In this document: piece by piece, positions 54,852 to 64,000 of the stretch
How positions within the stretch are numbered: the stretch's first letter is position 1
Layout: each line of letters opens with the position of its first letter
Origin: Roseivivax sediminis
GTDB lineage: Bacteria > Pseudomonadota > Alphaproteobacteria > Rhodobacterales > Rhodobacteraceae
Assembly: GCF_900112685.1 (NCBI RefSeq)
Contig: NZ_FOMS01000002.1
Span: forward strand, 493,849-557,848
Direction of reading: 5' to 3'
DNA: 64,000 nucleotides
Program-made: the position numbers and the translations under genes
The notes under the pieces: generated by a model
What the model was told of the DNA's origin: nothing
Database searches by the model: none
Seen by the model: the letters and a program-made list of their open reading frames with translations, nothing else

Positions 54852-57296
54852 TCACCATGGCACCCGCCAGACCGGCCGCGCCGGCGCATCCACCGCCGCG
54901 AGGCCCGATGCGTCGAGGAGCCGCGTCACCTCCTCCTCGAGCAGCCTTTCGTCGGCGCTCCCCGCGATCGGGACCCGTCCCGGCTCCAGAAAAAGCGGCG
55001 CCGCAAGTGGCGTGACGCGGGTAAGGTGGAGAAGGTCGATGCGGTCCCCGACGCGTTCGGTCATCTCGCGGATGCGGTCGAAATCGACGAGGCCGCGCAT
55101 CGCTTCTTCGCGGGTGATCTGCATCAGCAGGTGGTCGGGGTCGTATTTCAGCAACGTGTCGTAGAGGATGTCCGACGACATCGTCGCCTGCTTGCCGGTC
55201 TTGCGGGTCCCCCCGACCTGCCGCTCCAGGAGCCCCGCGATATGGGCCGAGGCACGGAAGGTGCGCTTCATAACCGCGTTCCCGGCAAGCCATGTGTCGA
55301 GCCCCGCCTCCAGCCGCGCGATATCGAAGAGCGGGCGCGGATCTGTCACCGCGTCGAGCCCCCAGATCAGCGTGGCGTAATCGGTGGAGACGAACCCCAT
55401 GGGCGCCAGACCCTCCTCCTCCATCCGCTTGGTCAGGAGGAGGCCCAGCGTCTGCTGCGCGTTCCGCCCGGCAAAGCCGTAGACGACGAGCTGTTCGCGC
55501 CCGTCATGGGGAAAGCTTTCGATCAGGAGGCGCCCGGGCTGGGGCAGGCGCGACACCTCGCGCTGAAGCCGCAGCCAGTCGGCGGTGTGTTCGGGCAGAT
55601 CGGGCCAGTCGTCCTGCTGGCACATCCGCACGATGCGGTGCGACAGTTGCGTGGATGTCGAGAACTTGGTGCCCATGAAGGTGGCGATCTTCGGCTTCTG
55701 CGCGCTGTCGCGCGACACCTCCACCACCGTCTCGCGCAGGCCCTCGTAGCGCACGATGCGCCCGCCGATCAGGAACGTGTCGCCCTTGGTGAGCGAGGCC
55801 GCGAAGCCTTCCTCCACCTCGCCGAGGGGGGCGCCGCCGCGGCCGCGCATCCGCACCTTGAGCGTGTCGGTGTCCTGGATCGTGCCGATGTTCTGGCGGA
55901 TGCGCAGCGCGCTGCGCGGATCGCGCAATTGCCAGAGCCCGTCCGGCCGTTGCAGGATCCGCCGCCACTGGTCGTAGGCGCGCAGCGCGTAGCCGCCGGT
56001 GGCGCAGAAATCGAGGCAGGCGTCGAATTCCGCCCGCGTGAGGCCCGCATAGGCCCCGGCCGAGATCATCTCCGCATAAAGCATTTCGGCGTCGAACGGC
56101 CCGGCGCAGGCGGCGATCAGGATGTGCTGGCACAGCACGTCGCGCGGACCCGGCCCGCGCGGCTCGCCGTCGAGGTCGCGCTCCTTCACCGCTTGCAGGG
56201 CGGCGACGCATTCGACCACCTCGAAGCGGTTGGCGGGCACCAGCAGCGCCTTCGACGGCGCGTTGTAGCGGTGGTTCGCGCGGCCGATGCGCTGCACCAG
56301 CCGCTTGACGTTCTTCGGCGCGCCGACCTGGATCACGAGGTCAACGTCGCCCCAGTCGATCCCCAGATCGAGGCTGCCGGTACAGACGATGGCGCGCAGA
56401 TCACCCGCGACCATCGCCGCCTCCACCCGCTCGCGCTGTCCCCGGTCGAGCGATCCGTGGTGGATGCCGATGGGCAGCCCCTCTTCGTTGGCGAGCCAGA
56501 GGTGGTGAAAGAAGATCTCCGCCTGCGCGCGGGTGTTGTGGAAGATCAGCGTGGTGCGGTGCTTTCGGACCTCCTCCAGCACCGCCGGGATCGCATATTT
56601 CGCGCCGCCGCCGGACCAGGGCGGGGGCGTGTCGGTCACCAGCATCTCGATGTCCGGCTCGGGGCCGGGATCGGCCTCCAGGATCTCGCAGGGGTCCGGA
56701 TGGCGGGCGAGCAATTTCGCGATCTGCGCCGGATCGTCGACGGTGGCCGACAGGCCCACGCGGCGCAGGTCGGGGCAGAGCGTCTGCAGCCGCGCGAGCG
56801 CCAGCATGAGCTGATCGCCGCGCTTGGATTCGGCGAGCGCGTGGATCTCGTCCACGACGACGCGCTTGAGGCCCGCGAACATGCGCGGCGCGTCCTCGTA
56901 GGAGGTCAGGAGCGCGAGGCTTTCCGGCGTGGTCAGCAGGATGTGCGGCGGATCGGCGCGCTGGCGCTTTTTCTGCGTGGCGGTGGTGTCGCCGGTGCGG
57001 TCCTCCACGCGGATCGGCAGGCCGGCCTCCTCGATCGGCGTGCGCAGGTTGCGCTTGATGTCGGCGGCGAGCGCTTTCAGCGGCGAGACATAGAGCGTGT
57101 GCAGCCCCGGCTCGGGCGCTTCGGCCAGTTCCGATAGCGTCGGCAGGAAACCGGCGAGCGTCTTGCCGCCGCCGGTCGGGGCGATCAGCAGGAGCGCGGG
57201 CGCGCCGGCGCGGTCCAGCATCGTTTCCTGGTGCGGGTGCATCTGCCAGCCACGGGCGTCGAACCAGTCCTGCAGGGCGGGGGGAAGCGCGGTCAT
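54852..57296 (-). CDS. Ligase-associated DNA damage response DEXH-box helicase (Lhr-like)
   Basis: 814 residues. LLIAPTGGGKTLAGFLP is Walker A (near 37-53), TLYVSPLKALAADIKRN motif Ia, VVVDEIHALAESKRGDQ motif II, VGLSATVDDP motif III, and VQRIGRANHRYN motif VI; the C-terminal Lhr region contains GTKFSTSTQLSHRIVRM. Such Lhr-core helicases sit with PdeM, an exonuclease and a ligase in a repair cluster. Length is the family's usual length. Start ATG 57296. PdeM is 1.5 kb away on the same strand. Confidence 0.9.
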   Translation of the reverse strand: MTALPPALQDWFDARGWQMHPHQETMLDRAGAPALLLIAPTGGGKTLAGFLPTLSELAEAPEPGLHTLYVSPLKALAADIKRNLRTPIEEAGLPIRVEDRTGDTTATQKKRQRADPPHILLTTPESLALLTSYEDAPRMFAGLKRVVVDEIHALAESKRGDQLMLALARLQTLCPDLRRVGLSATVDDPAQIAKLLARHPDPCEILEADPGPEPDIEMLVTDTPPPWSGGGAKYAIPAVLEEVRKHRTTLIFHNTRAQAEIFFHHLWLANEEGLPIGIHHGSLDRGQRERVEAAMVAGDLRAIVCTGSLDLGIDWGDVDLVIQVGAPKNVKRLVQRIGRANHRYNAPSKALLVPANRFEVVECVAALQAVKERDLDGEPRGPGPRDVLCQHILIAACAGPFDAEMLYAEMISAGAYAGLTRAEFDACLDFCATGGYALRAYDQWRRILQRPDGLWQLRDPRSALRIRQNIGTIQDTDTLKVRMRGRGGAPLGEVEEGFAASLTKGDTFLIGGRIVRYEGLRETVVEVSRDSAQKPKIATFMGTKFSTSTQLSHRIVRMCQQDDWPDLPEHTADWLRLQREVSRLPQPGRLLIESFPHDGREQLVVYGFAGRNAQQTLGLLLTKRMEEEGLAPMGFVSTDYATLIWGLDAVTDPRPLFDIARLEAGLDTWLAGNAVMKRTFRASAHIAGLLERQVGGTRKTGKQATMSSDILYDTLLKYDPDHLLMQITREEAMRGLVDFDRIREMTERVGDRIDLLHLTRVTPLAAPLFLEPGRVPIAGSADERLLEEEVTRLLDASGLAAVDAPARPVWRVPW

Positions 57297-57371
57297 GCCC
57301 CGCAATCTATGTGCGCCGCGGCGAAGGCAAGGCGGGTTGCGCCCGGCGCCGTCGCGCGGCAGAGCCGGGCC

Positions 57372-57893
57372 ATGATCACGCGGCGGCACGAAGCGGGCGG
57401 AACGCGGTCCGAGGCGCTCTATTCGCCCTGCGGGCGGTATCGCTATGGCCTCGCCCGGACGTGGGATGCGCAGGCGGCGCCGGTGCTCTTCGTCATGCTC
57501 AACCCGTCGACCGCGACGGAGATGGCGAACGATCCGACGATTCACCGCTGCGAGACGCGGGCGCGCACGATGGGCGCCGGCGGCGTGAAGATCGCCAACC
57601 TTTTCGCGTGGCGGGCGACGCGGCCCGCCGATCTGCGCTGCGCGGAGGACCCCGAGGGGCCGGAGAACGCGGCGCTGCTGGCCGACTGGGCCGGGGGCGC
57701 GGCGATGACGGTGGCGGCTTGGGGCGTGCACGGCGCCTGGCGCGGGGCCGGGCCGGCGCTGGCGCGGCGGCTCGGGCCGCTGTGGCATCTCGGCCTGACG
57801 CGGGACGGGCATCCGCGACATCCGCTCTACGTCGCCTACCGGGTAACGCCGGAGCCGTGGCCGGCGGCGGAGCGCTACCCGGTCGGCGGTTAA
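57372..57893 (+). CDS. DUF1643 domain protein
   Basis: 173 residues. YSPCGRYRYGLARTWD, FVMLNPSTATEMANDPTIHR and GVKIANLFAWRATRPADLR are the DUF1643 signature; AAWGVHGAWRGAGPALA and LGLTRDGHPRHPLYV follow. Function is unknown, though the family is often near DNA repair or mobile genes. Divergent from the helicase (75 bases). Confidence 0.88.
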   Translation: MITRRHEAGGTRSEALYSPCGRYRYGLARTWDAQAAPVLFVMLNPSTATEMANDPTIHRCETRARTMGAGGVKIANLFAWRATRPADLRCAEDPEGPENAALLADWAGGAAMTVAAWGVHGAWRGAGPALARRLGPLWHLGLTRDGHPRHPLYVAYRVTPEPWPAAERYPVGG

Positions 57894-57983
57894 CCTTGCG
57901 CTGCGATTGAGATTGATCGGATCGGCGATTGGGCGGACATTCGGCTCGCTTTCCGGCTGGGAAAGCCTTTCGGGAATTGCGCG

Positions 57984-59144
57984 ATGCTTTGGCTGACCGG
58001 TCTGGTGGGCATCATGATGTTGGGATCGGTGGCGATCATCGGCACGACCCCCGTCACCGATGATAGTGACGACGAGGCCGAAGCCGGCGGGCAGGGCGAG
58101 ACGGCCGACAGCTTCGATGTGCCGCCGCAGGTCGGCGGCTCCCCGGGGCCAGGACACGCGGAGGCGCCCGGTGCCCCTTCCGGGGAGAGCGCCGGCGACG
58201 ACGAGGCCGGCCCCGACACCCCTGTCCCGGCATCGGACGAATACCTTTCCACCGATCTGCTTCCCGCAGCGGCGCCCGAAGCGGTAGCGGAGAGCACGAC
58301 GCGCGAGGGCGGGCGGATCGCTTTGGGCACCTCCGCGGCCGACATGCTGACCGGATCGGACTTCACCGACCATCTTGACGGCGGCGCCGGCGACGACCTC
58401 TTGCGCGCCTCGGACGGTGACGACGCGATGACGGGCGGCGCAGGGGCCGATACGCTCTTTGGCGGGGCGGGGGCCGACACGCTGCATGGCGAGGGCGGGA
58501 CCGACCTTCTGGACGGAGAGGGTGGCGGCGATCTGCTGGACGGCGGGGCCGAGGATGACGCGCTTTTTGGCCATGGCGGTCACGACACGATGCATGGCGC
58601 GGGCGGGAACGACATTCTGCAAGGCGGTCTCGGCGACGACGTGTTGCGCGGCGGGGCCGGCACCGACGCACTGCACGGCCGCGAGGGCGCCGACACGATT
58701 GCGGGCGGGGCCGGTGCCGATACGCTGATGGGCGGCGCCGGTGACGACCTGCTGGAGGATCGCGGACCCGGGTCGGGAGAGGGGGATTTCCTCAACGGTC
58801 ACGGCGGTAACGACACGCTGATGCCCGGCGCCGGCGACATCGCCTCGGGCGGGACCGGCGCGGACACCTTCGCGCTCGGCTCCCGGGCGGTGGGCGACCC
58901 GGCGGAGCTGACCGATTTCGACCCCGCCGAGGACAAGCTCGTCGTTCTTTACGAAGAAACCGGGGCGCCGCCTGACGTGGCGCTGGCGCCCGATCCGGAC
59001 AATCCGGCGATGGTCCGGCTGCTGCTCGACGGTGCGGCCGTGGCCACCCTTGCGGCGGCGGACGCCCCCCCGCTCGATGCGATCGCCCTGGTGCCGCAGG
59101 GGGCCGCGCCGGTCTTCGGTTCGGGGCCGGTTGCGGGAACCTGA
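57984..59144 (+). CDS. Membrane-anchored RTX calcium-binding repeat protein
   Basis: 386 residues. An N-terminal helix (MLWLTGLVGIMMLGSVAIIG) is followed by an acidic linker (to about 110) and 10-12 RTX nonapeptides (GGAGADTLFGG, GGAGTDALHGREGAD, GGAGDDLLED) over about 118-295. The C-terminal part (FDPAEDKLVVLYEETG onward) is the usual post-repeat beta region. RTX repeats fold on calcium outside the cell. The short N-terminal helix looks like a membrane anchor rather than a cleaved signal; no type I secretion genes adjoin. Confidence 0.85.
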   Translation: MLWLTGLVGIMMLGSVAIIGTTPVTDDSDDEAEAGGQGETADSFDVPPQVGGSPGPGHAEAPGAPSGESAGDDEAGPDTPVPASDEYLSTDLLPAAAPEAVAESTTREGGRIALGTSAADMLTGSDFTDHLDGGAGDDLLRASDGDDAMTGGAGADTLFGGAGADTLHGEGGTDLLDGEGGGDLLDGGAEDDALFGHGGHDTMHGAGGNDILQGGLGDDVLRGGAGTDALHGREGADTIAGGAGADTLMGGAGDDLLEDRGPGSGEGDFLNGHGGNDTLMPGAGDIASGGTGADTFALGSRAVGDPAELTDFDPAEDKLVVLYEETGAPPDVALAPDPDNPAMVRLLLDGAAVATLAAADAPPLDAIALVPQGAAPVFGSGPVAGT

Positions 59145-59390
59145 TCGCATGCCGTCCCTACGCGCCTTCCTTCATGCGGCCGGCTGGACGCCGGGAAGCG
59201 CGAGGACCCTCGTTTGCCGGGCGCCGCGACGTGCCACCGCAAGGCACCCGTACTTTCCGCTTTTCACGCCGGGCGATTCGCCCTATAGGCGCGCATCCGG
59301 ACGGCCGCGCCGCCGGACTTCTCCACGGGCCATGCTGGACGACATCCCGGCTTGCGCCATGACCGAAACACCTGATGACAGGAGATCCCG

Positions 59391-59660
59391 ATGTCGATCA
59401 CGGCTGAAACCAAGCAGCAGATAATGAAGGACTACGCGACCAAGGACGGCGACACCGGTTCGCCCGAGGTGCAGGTCGCGATCCTGACCACGCGCATCAC
59501 CGCGCTGACCGAACATTTCAAGACCCACAAGAAGGACAACCACTCCCGTCGTGGCCTTCTGAAGCTCGTGGCCCAGCGCCGCAAGCTGCTCGACTACCTC
59601 AAGTCGCGCGACGAAGAGCGGTATCGCACGCTCATCGGCAAGCTCGGCATCCGCCGCTGA
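59391..59660 (+). CDS. rpsO: 30S ribosomal protein S15
   Basis: 89 residues, exact family length. [17 protein letters not shown] and [19 protein letters not shown] are the S15 signatures, with [17 protein letters not shown] closing. It binds the central domain of 16S rRNA early in assembly. AGGAGATCCCG precedes ATG. In many bacteria it is followed by pnp, as here after one inserted gene. Confidence 0.98.
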   Translation: MSITAETKQQIMKDYATKDGDTGSPEVQVAILTTRITALTEHFKTHKKDNHSRRGLLKLVAQRRKLLDYLKSRDEERYRTLIGKLGIRR

Positions 59661-59687
59661 GCCGATCCCGCCGCACGTTACGGATGC

Positions 59688-59716
59688 AAGGGCCGCCCGA
59701 GGGGCGGCCCTTCTGC
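59688..59716 (+). terminator. Rho-independent terminator after rpsO
   Basis: AAGGGCCGCCC pairs perfectly with GGGCGGCCCTT around GAG, 27 bases after the rpsO stop, and ends in TTCTG. Confidence 0.8.
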
Positions 59717-59824
59717 GTTCTGGCGCCCGGGGCCAGCGGACGATCTTTTCTGGAACAGTTGAGCGGATCCCCTGTTCTGCCCCTGCCGGCGGGACACGAC
59801 GACCGAATGCGGAGGAGACCCGAC

Positions 59825-60463
59825 ATGACCACCAGAGCGATCCTTGCCCTTGCGGCCAGCACCACACTCGCCCTTTCCGGCGGCGCATATGCCCAAAGCT
59901 CCGACAGCGGCTCCGAGGCAACCGCTGGGGGCGGCACGGGGGCTGACCAGGCGTCCGCCGATATCACCTGCGCCGAGTTCCTCGTGCTCGACACGCCGCA
60001 ACAGGGCGAGATCCTGATGCCGATCATGCCCTCGATGCGCGAAGCCGGCACGCAATCGGGCGACGCGATGTCCGGCGACACCGCCAGCGGCGAGAGCACG
60101 GAGTCCGGCGACGGCATGAACGCGGCCGAGATGGAGCAAGGCTCGGACGCCGAGATGGCGTCCGGCGGCATGAGCGACACCGACCCGGCGCCGACGGGGG
60201 CGGACGGTGACGTCACGGCCTCGGACGGCGGTGCGCTTCAAAACGATTCCGAGACGACCGGCACCGAGACGGCAGACAGCGGCGAGGATGACATGAGGTC
60301 CGGCTCTGCCACGGCCGGCGCCGCGGAGCGCAACGACATGCACATGGCGGCGATGGTGACCGGCGTCTTCGAAGTCTGCGGCGAGGACGGCGAGAACTCC
60401 GTCCAGGAGGCGATGAACACCGCCGCCGAAACCGTGGGCAACGGCGCAACCGATAGCAACTGA
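59825..60463 (+). CDS. Exported HdeA-like acidic protein
   Basis: 212 residues. A signal peptide (ends GGAYAQ) is followed by a short segment with Cys (DITCAEFLVLDTPQQGEILM) and, after a long acidic Gly/Ser/Asp linker, a matching C-terminal segment with the second Cys (MVTGVFEVCGEDGENSVQEA). The two Cys parts resemble the halves of HdeA/HdeB acid chaperones with an insert between them. I see this as likely but not certain. It lies between rpsO and pnp with terminators on each side. Confidence 0.6.
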   Translation: MTTRAILALAASTTLALSGGAYAQSSDSGSEATAGGGTGADQASADITCAEFLVLDTPQQGEILMPIMPSMREAGTQSGDAMSGDTASGESTESGDGMNAAEMEQGSDAEMASGGMSDTDPAPTGADGDVTASDGGALQNDSETTGTETADSGEDDMRSGSATAGAAERNDMHMAAMVTGVFEVCGEDGENSVQEAMNTAAETVGNGATDSN

Positions 60464-60488
60464 ACCACCGGGCATGCCGGTGCCACAG

Positions 60489-60516
60489 GGGCGGTCCGGT
60501 CCGGTCCGCCCTTTTT
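60489..60516 (+). terminator. Rho-independent terminator
   Basis: GGGCGG pairs with CCGCCC around a short repeated TCCGG loop and runs into TTTTT, 25 bases after the HdeA-like gene. The rest of the gap to 60708 shows no gene. Confidence 0.75.
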
Positions 60517-60708
60517 CGTGCAACCGACCGGTGACGCCGCTCCGCGCTTCCCAAGGAGCATGTTTTCCTATAGACGCCCGGCATCTGAGACGCGGCGCCC
60601 GGGCCCCGGCGCTCGAGGACATGATGATGGGGCCGGCGGCAATGGGGCCGCCATTCAAACGGGAGACCCGGCATCCGGCCGGGAGTGCTCCCAGCTAGGA
60701 TACGCTGA

Positions 60709-62853
<2,145 letters not shown>

Positions 62854-62880
62854 TCCGCCGCCGCTCCTGACGGAATGACG

Positions 62881-62912
62881 AACGCCCCGGGCCGGTGCCC
62901 GGGGCGTTTTCT
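62881..62912 (+). terminator. Rho-independent terminator after pnp
   Basis: AACGCCCCGGGC pairs perfectly with GCCCGGGGCGTT around CGGT and continues TTCTT, 28 bases after the pnp stop. Confidence 0.9.
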
Positions 62913-62950
62913 TATGTGGACAATCGTCAAGGGCGACGGTCAACGAAGCG

Positions 62951-62986
62951 GGGCTCAATTCGCCCCCAAAAGGCAGAATTGAGCCC
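62951..62986. repeat. 11-bp perfect inverted repeat between pnp and the Lrp gene
   Basis: GGGCTCAATTC and GAATTGAGCCC separated by 14 bases (GCCCCCAAAAGGCA). It lies between convergent genes, is more AT-rich than normal hairpins here and has no T-run. Purpose unknown. Confidence 0.6.
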
Positions 62987-63096
62987 GTCAGCGGCCGCTT
63001 GGGCAACGGGCAGCGAAAGCCCGGATCGAGCCCTTCCACGACATTCGGCGGCACTTGGATTCAGGACAACGACCCAGCCCGTCTCGTTTGTTCAGT

Positions 63097-63543
63097 TTAA
63101 GTGGCCCGCTCGTCTTTGGGTGATCCCATGACGATATATGACGTGATTGCATGGACATGGGATTGAGTGCCCAAGACCTCCGTATGGAAGCGCTTGTATT
63201 CCGAGAGGTCGGCGCTCTCGACGCGGAGGAGATACTCGAAAGCCCCTGCTATGTTATGGCACTCTACGACCTCTGGCGCGACTGACATGGCGCGCTCGAA
63301 GCCCTCCTGTGCTGCCTTGGTATGGGAGGAAAGGCCGACCAGGACGTAGGCGGCAAAACCGCGACCCATGCGCTCAGGGCTGGTCACGACCCTGTATCCC
63401 CGGATCACTCCTGTTCGCTCGAGTTCCTGAACCCGCCTCAGGCACGCCGAGGGAGACAGGCTGACCCGTTCAGCCAGAGCGACATTGCTGATCCGGCCGT
63501 CACACTGTAGCTCGCGCAATATTTTCTGATCCAATGCGTCCAT
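63097..63543 (-). CDS. Lrp/AsnC-family transcriptional regulator
   Basis: 148 residues. The N-terminal HTH is DQKILRELQCDGRISNVALA followed by RVSLSPSACLRRVQELERTG; the RAM ligand domain follows (VLVGLSSHTKAAQEGFERAM, YLLRVESADLSEYKRF). Such proteins respond to amino acids and often control a divergent gene. The divergent gene here begins at 63650 but is broken by an IS. The start MDALDQKIL is the family start. Confidence 0.93.
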   Translation of the reverse strand: MDALDQKILRELQCDGRISNVALAERVSLSPSACLRRVQELERTGVIRGYRVVTSPERMGRGFAAYVLVGLSSHTKAAQEGFERAMSVAPEVVECHNIAGAFEYLLRVESADLSEYKRFHTEVLGTQSHVHAITSYIVMGSPKDERAT

Positions 63544-63564
63544 CGGGCGTCAATCATTGTGCAT

Positions 63565-63575
63565 ATGAGTCTCAT
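63565..63575. promoter_or_regulatory. Candidate Lrp-type operator palindrome
   Basis: ATGAGTCTCAT is a perfect 11-base palindrome centred on T, 22 bases before the Lrp-type start and 75 bases before ATG 63650. The position between regulator and divergent gene is what an Lrp site would have; the length is short. Confidence 0.4.
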
Positions 63576-63649
63576 GATAGACTATTAGACGACATGTTGC
63601 GACCTTCTCCCGCTATTGTTGCATCCAGGCAATATAGGGGGCACGCCCC

Positions 63650-63669
63650 ATGAGTTTCGCTATCCTGAC
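63650..63669 (+). pseudogene. Interrupted gene: first codons of the gene divergent from the Lrp regulator
   Basis: ATG 63650 follows AGGGGGCACGCCCC and gives MSFAIL and part of a seventh codon before the IS left end at 63670. Only this stub is visible. Its position suggests it was the regulator's target. Whether the rest lies beyond the IS cannot be seen, so the identity is unknown. Confidence 0.45.
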
Positions 63670-64000
63670 GGCTTTGTTGGGCAAAGGCGGGGTGAGGGAT
63701 TCATCTCGTGAATCCAGCGTGGTAGCTGGTCTGCATGAGCAGACCTACGCCGCCGAGCTACAAGACCAGGAACTGGCCGGCCTACAACGAAGCGCTGAAG
63801 CAGCGTGGCTCCCTGACGATCTGGTTCGATCCCGACATGGTCTGGGTGCCGCCACCGACCGGCAAGCAAGGCAGGCAGCCGCAGTATAGCGATGCCGCGA
63901 TCCAGACGTGCCTGACGATGAAAGTCCTCTTCGGTATGGCCCTCCGGCAGACGACCGGGTTCGTGGAGAGCCTGCTCCGCCTGGTCGGCCTCGACTGGAC
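63670..64000 (+). mobile_element. IS5-family insertion sequence, left end (continues past window)
   Basis: GGCTTTGTTGGGCAAA at 63670-63685 has the form of the terminal repeat of IS5-group elements (GGxTTTGTTGxxCAAA, from memory). A transposase gene begins 65 bases inside. The right end is outside the window. Confidence 0.75.
63735..64000 (+). CDS. IS5-family transposase, 3' end outside window
   Basis: 88 residues visible from ATG 63735. YKTRNWPAYNEALKQRGSLT, IWFDPDMVWVPPPTGKQGR, QPQYSDAAIQTCLTMKVLFG and LRQTTGFVESLLRLVGLDW are the N-terminal part of the IS5-type DDE transposase. The catalytic DDE triad lies beyond the window. A longer frame from 63650 through the same bases is a shadow. Confidence 0.88.
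   Translation, partial: MSRPTPPSYKTRNWPAYNEALKQRGSLTIWFDPDMVWVPPPTGKQGRQPQYSDAAIQTCLTMKVLFGMALRQTTGFVESLLRLVGLDW

Noticed and set aside
63650..63889. A 79-codon ORF running through the IS end
   Set aside because: It is in a different frame from the transposase and starts in host DNA; only its first codons are taken as the stub of the interrupted gene.

Overview
The window reads as a chromosomal segment of a marine-type alphaproteobacterium of the Rhodobacteraceae (Roseobacter side). The reasons are the high-GC codon use, F0 ATP synthase genes with separate b' and b subunits, the ruvCAB / ybgC-tolQRAB-pal-cpoB-tilS-ftsH gene order, an SdhAF4-like protein, DUF1127, a DddW-like cupin, and short dispersed intergenic repeats of the kind common in this family. 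All assignments rest on reading motifs and context; no database search was possible.

Layout. 1-3.7 kb: the end of an RND adaptor and its AcrB-type permease. 3.7-7.4 kb: an alpha-galactosidase / dgoK / dgoA operon for galactoside use through the De Ley-Doudoroff route, with a 14-codon ORF bridging the first two genes. 7.4-13.1 kb: a phosphatase, rlmN, an unknown membrane-anchored protein, a phosphodiester glycosidase-like protein, rbfA and dapB. 13.3-18.2 kb: a small exported protein, an SdhAF4-like protein, rsmB, an azoreductase/LysR divergent pair, an EamA exporter and an ArsR regulator. 18.4-19.5 kb: two small exported proteins that share an unusual tail. 19.6-22.4 kb: the F0 operon (I, a, c, b', b). 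22.5-30.9 kb: a YadGH-type ABC exporter, a DddW-like DMSP lyase candidate, an MFS protein, thpR, a 2OG-Fe(II) oxygenase, wrbA, a zincin, AlkB and small proteins. 30.2-32.4 kb: an exported protein of 19 MORN repeats with a DUF4336 partner. 32.6-37.8 kb: nadE, a sodium/solute symporter, prmA, an unknown one-TM protein and DUF1127. 38.1-51.1 kb: ruvCAB, an unknown protein, and the Tol-Pal envelope cluster running into tilS and ftsH. 51.1-57.9 kb: a methyltransferase, a MOSC protein, pdeM and its ligase-associated helicase, separated by a PACE exporter and a lower-GC islet flanked by inverted repeats. 58-62.9 kb: an anchored RTX-repeat protein, rpsO, an HdeA-like exported protein and pnp. 63-64 kb: an Lrp/AsnC regulator and the left end of an IS5-family element that appears to interrupt the gene divergent from it.

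Most of the window is housekeeping. The parts I find least explained are the islet at 53982-54746, the paired exported proteins with D-run/Thr-Pro tails, the long MORN protein operon, the bridging mini-ORF upstream of dgoK, and three families of dispersed intergenic repeat. No CRISPR array, tRNA, rRNA or prophage was seen.
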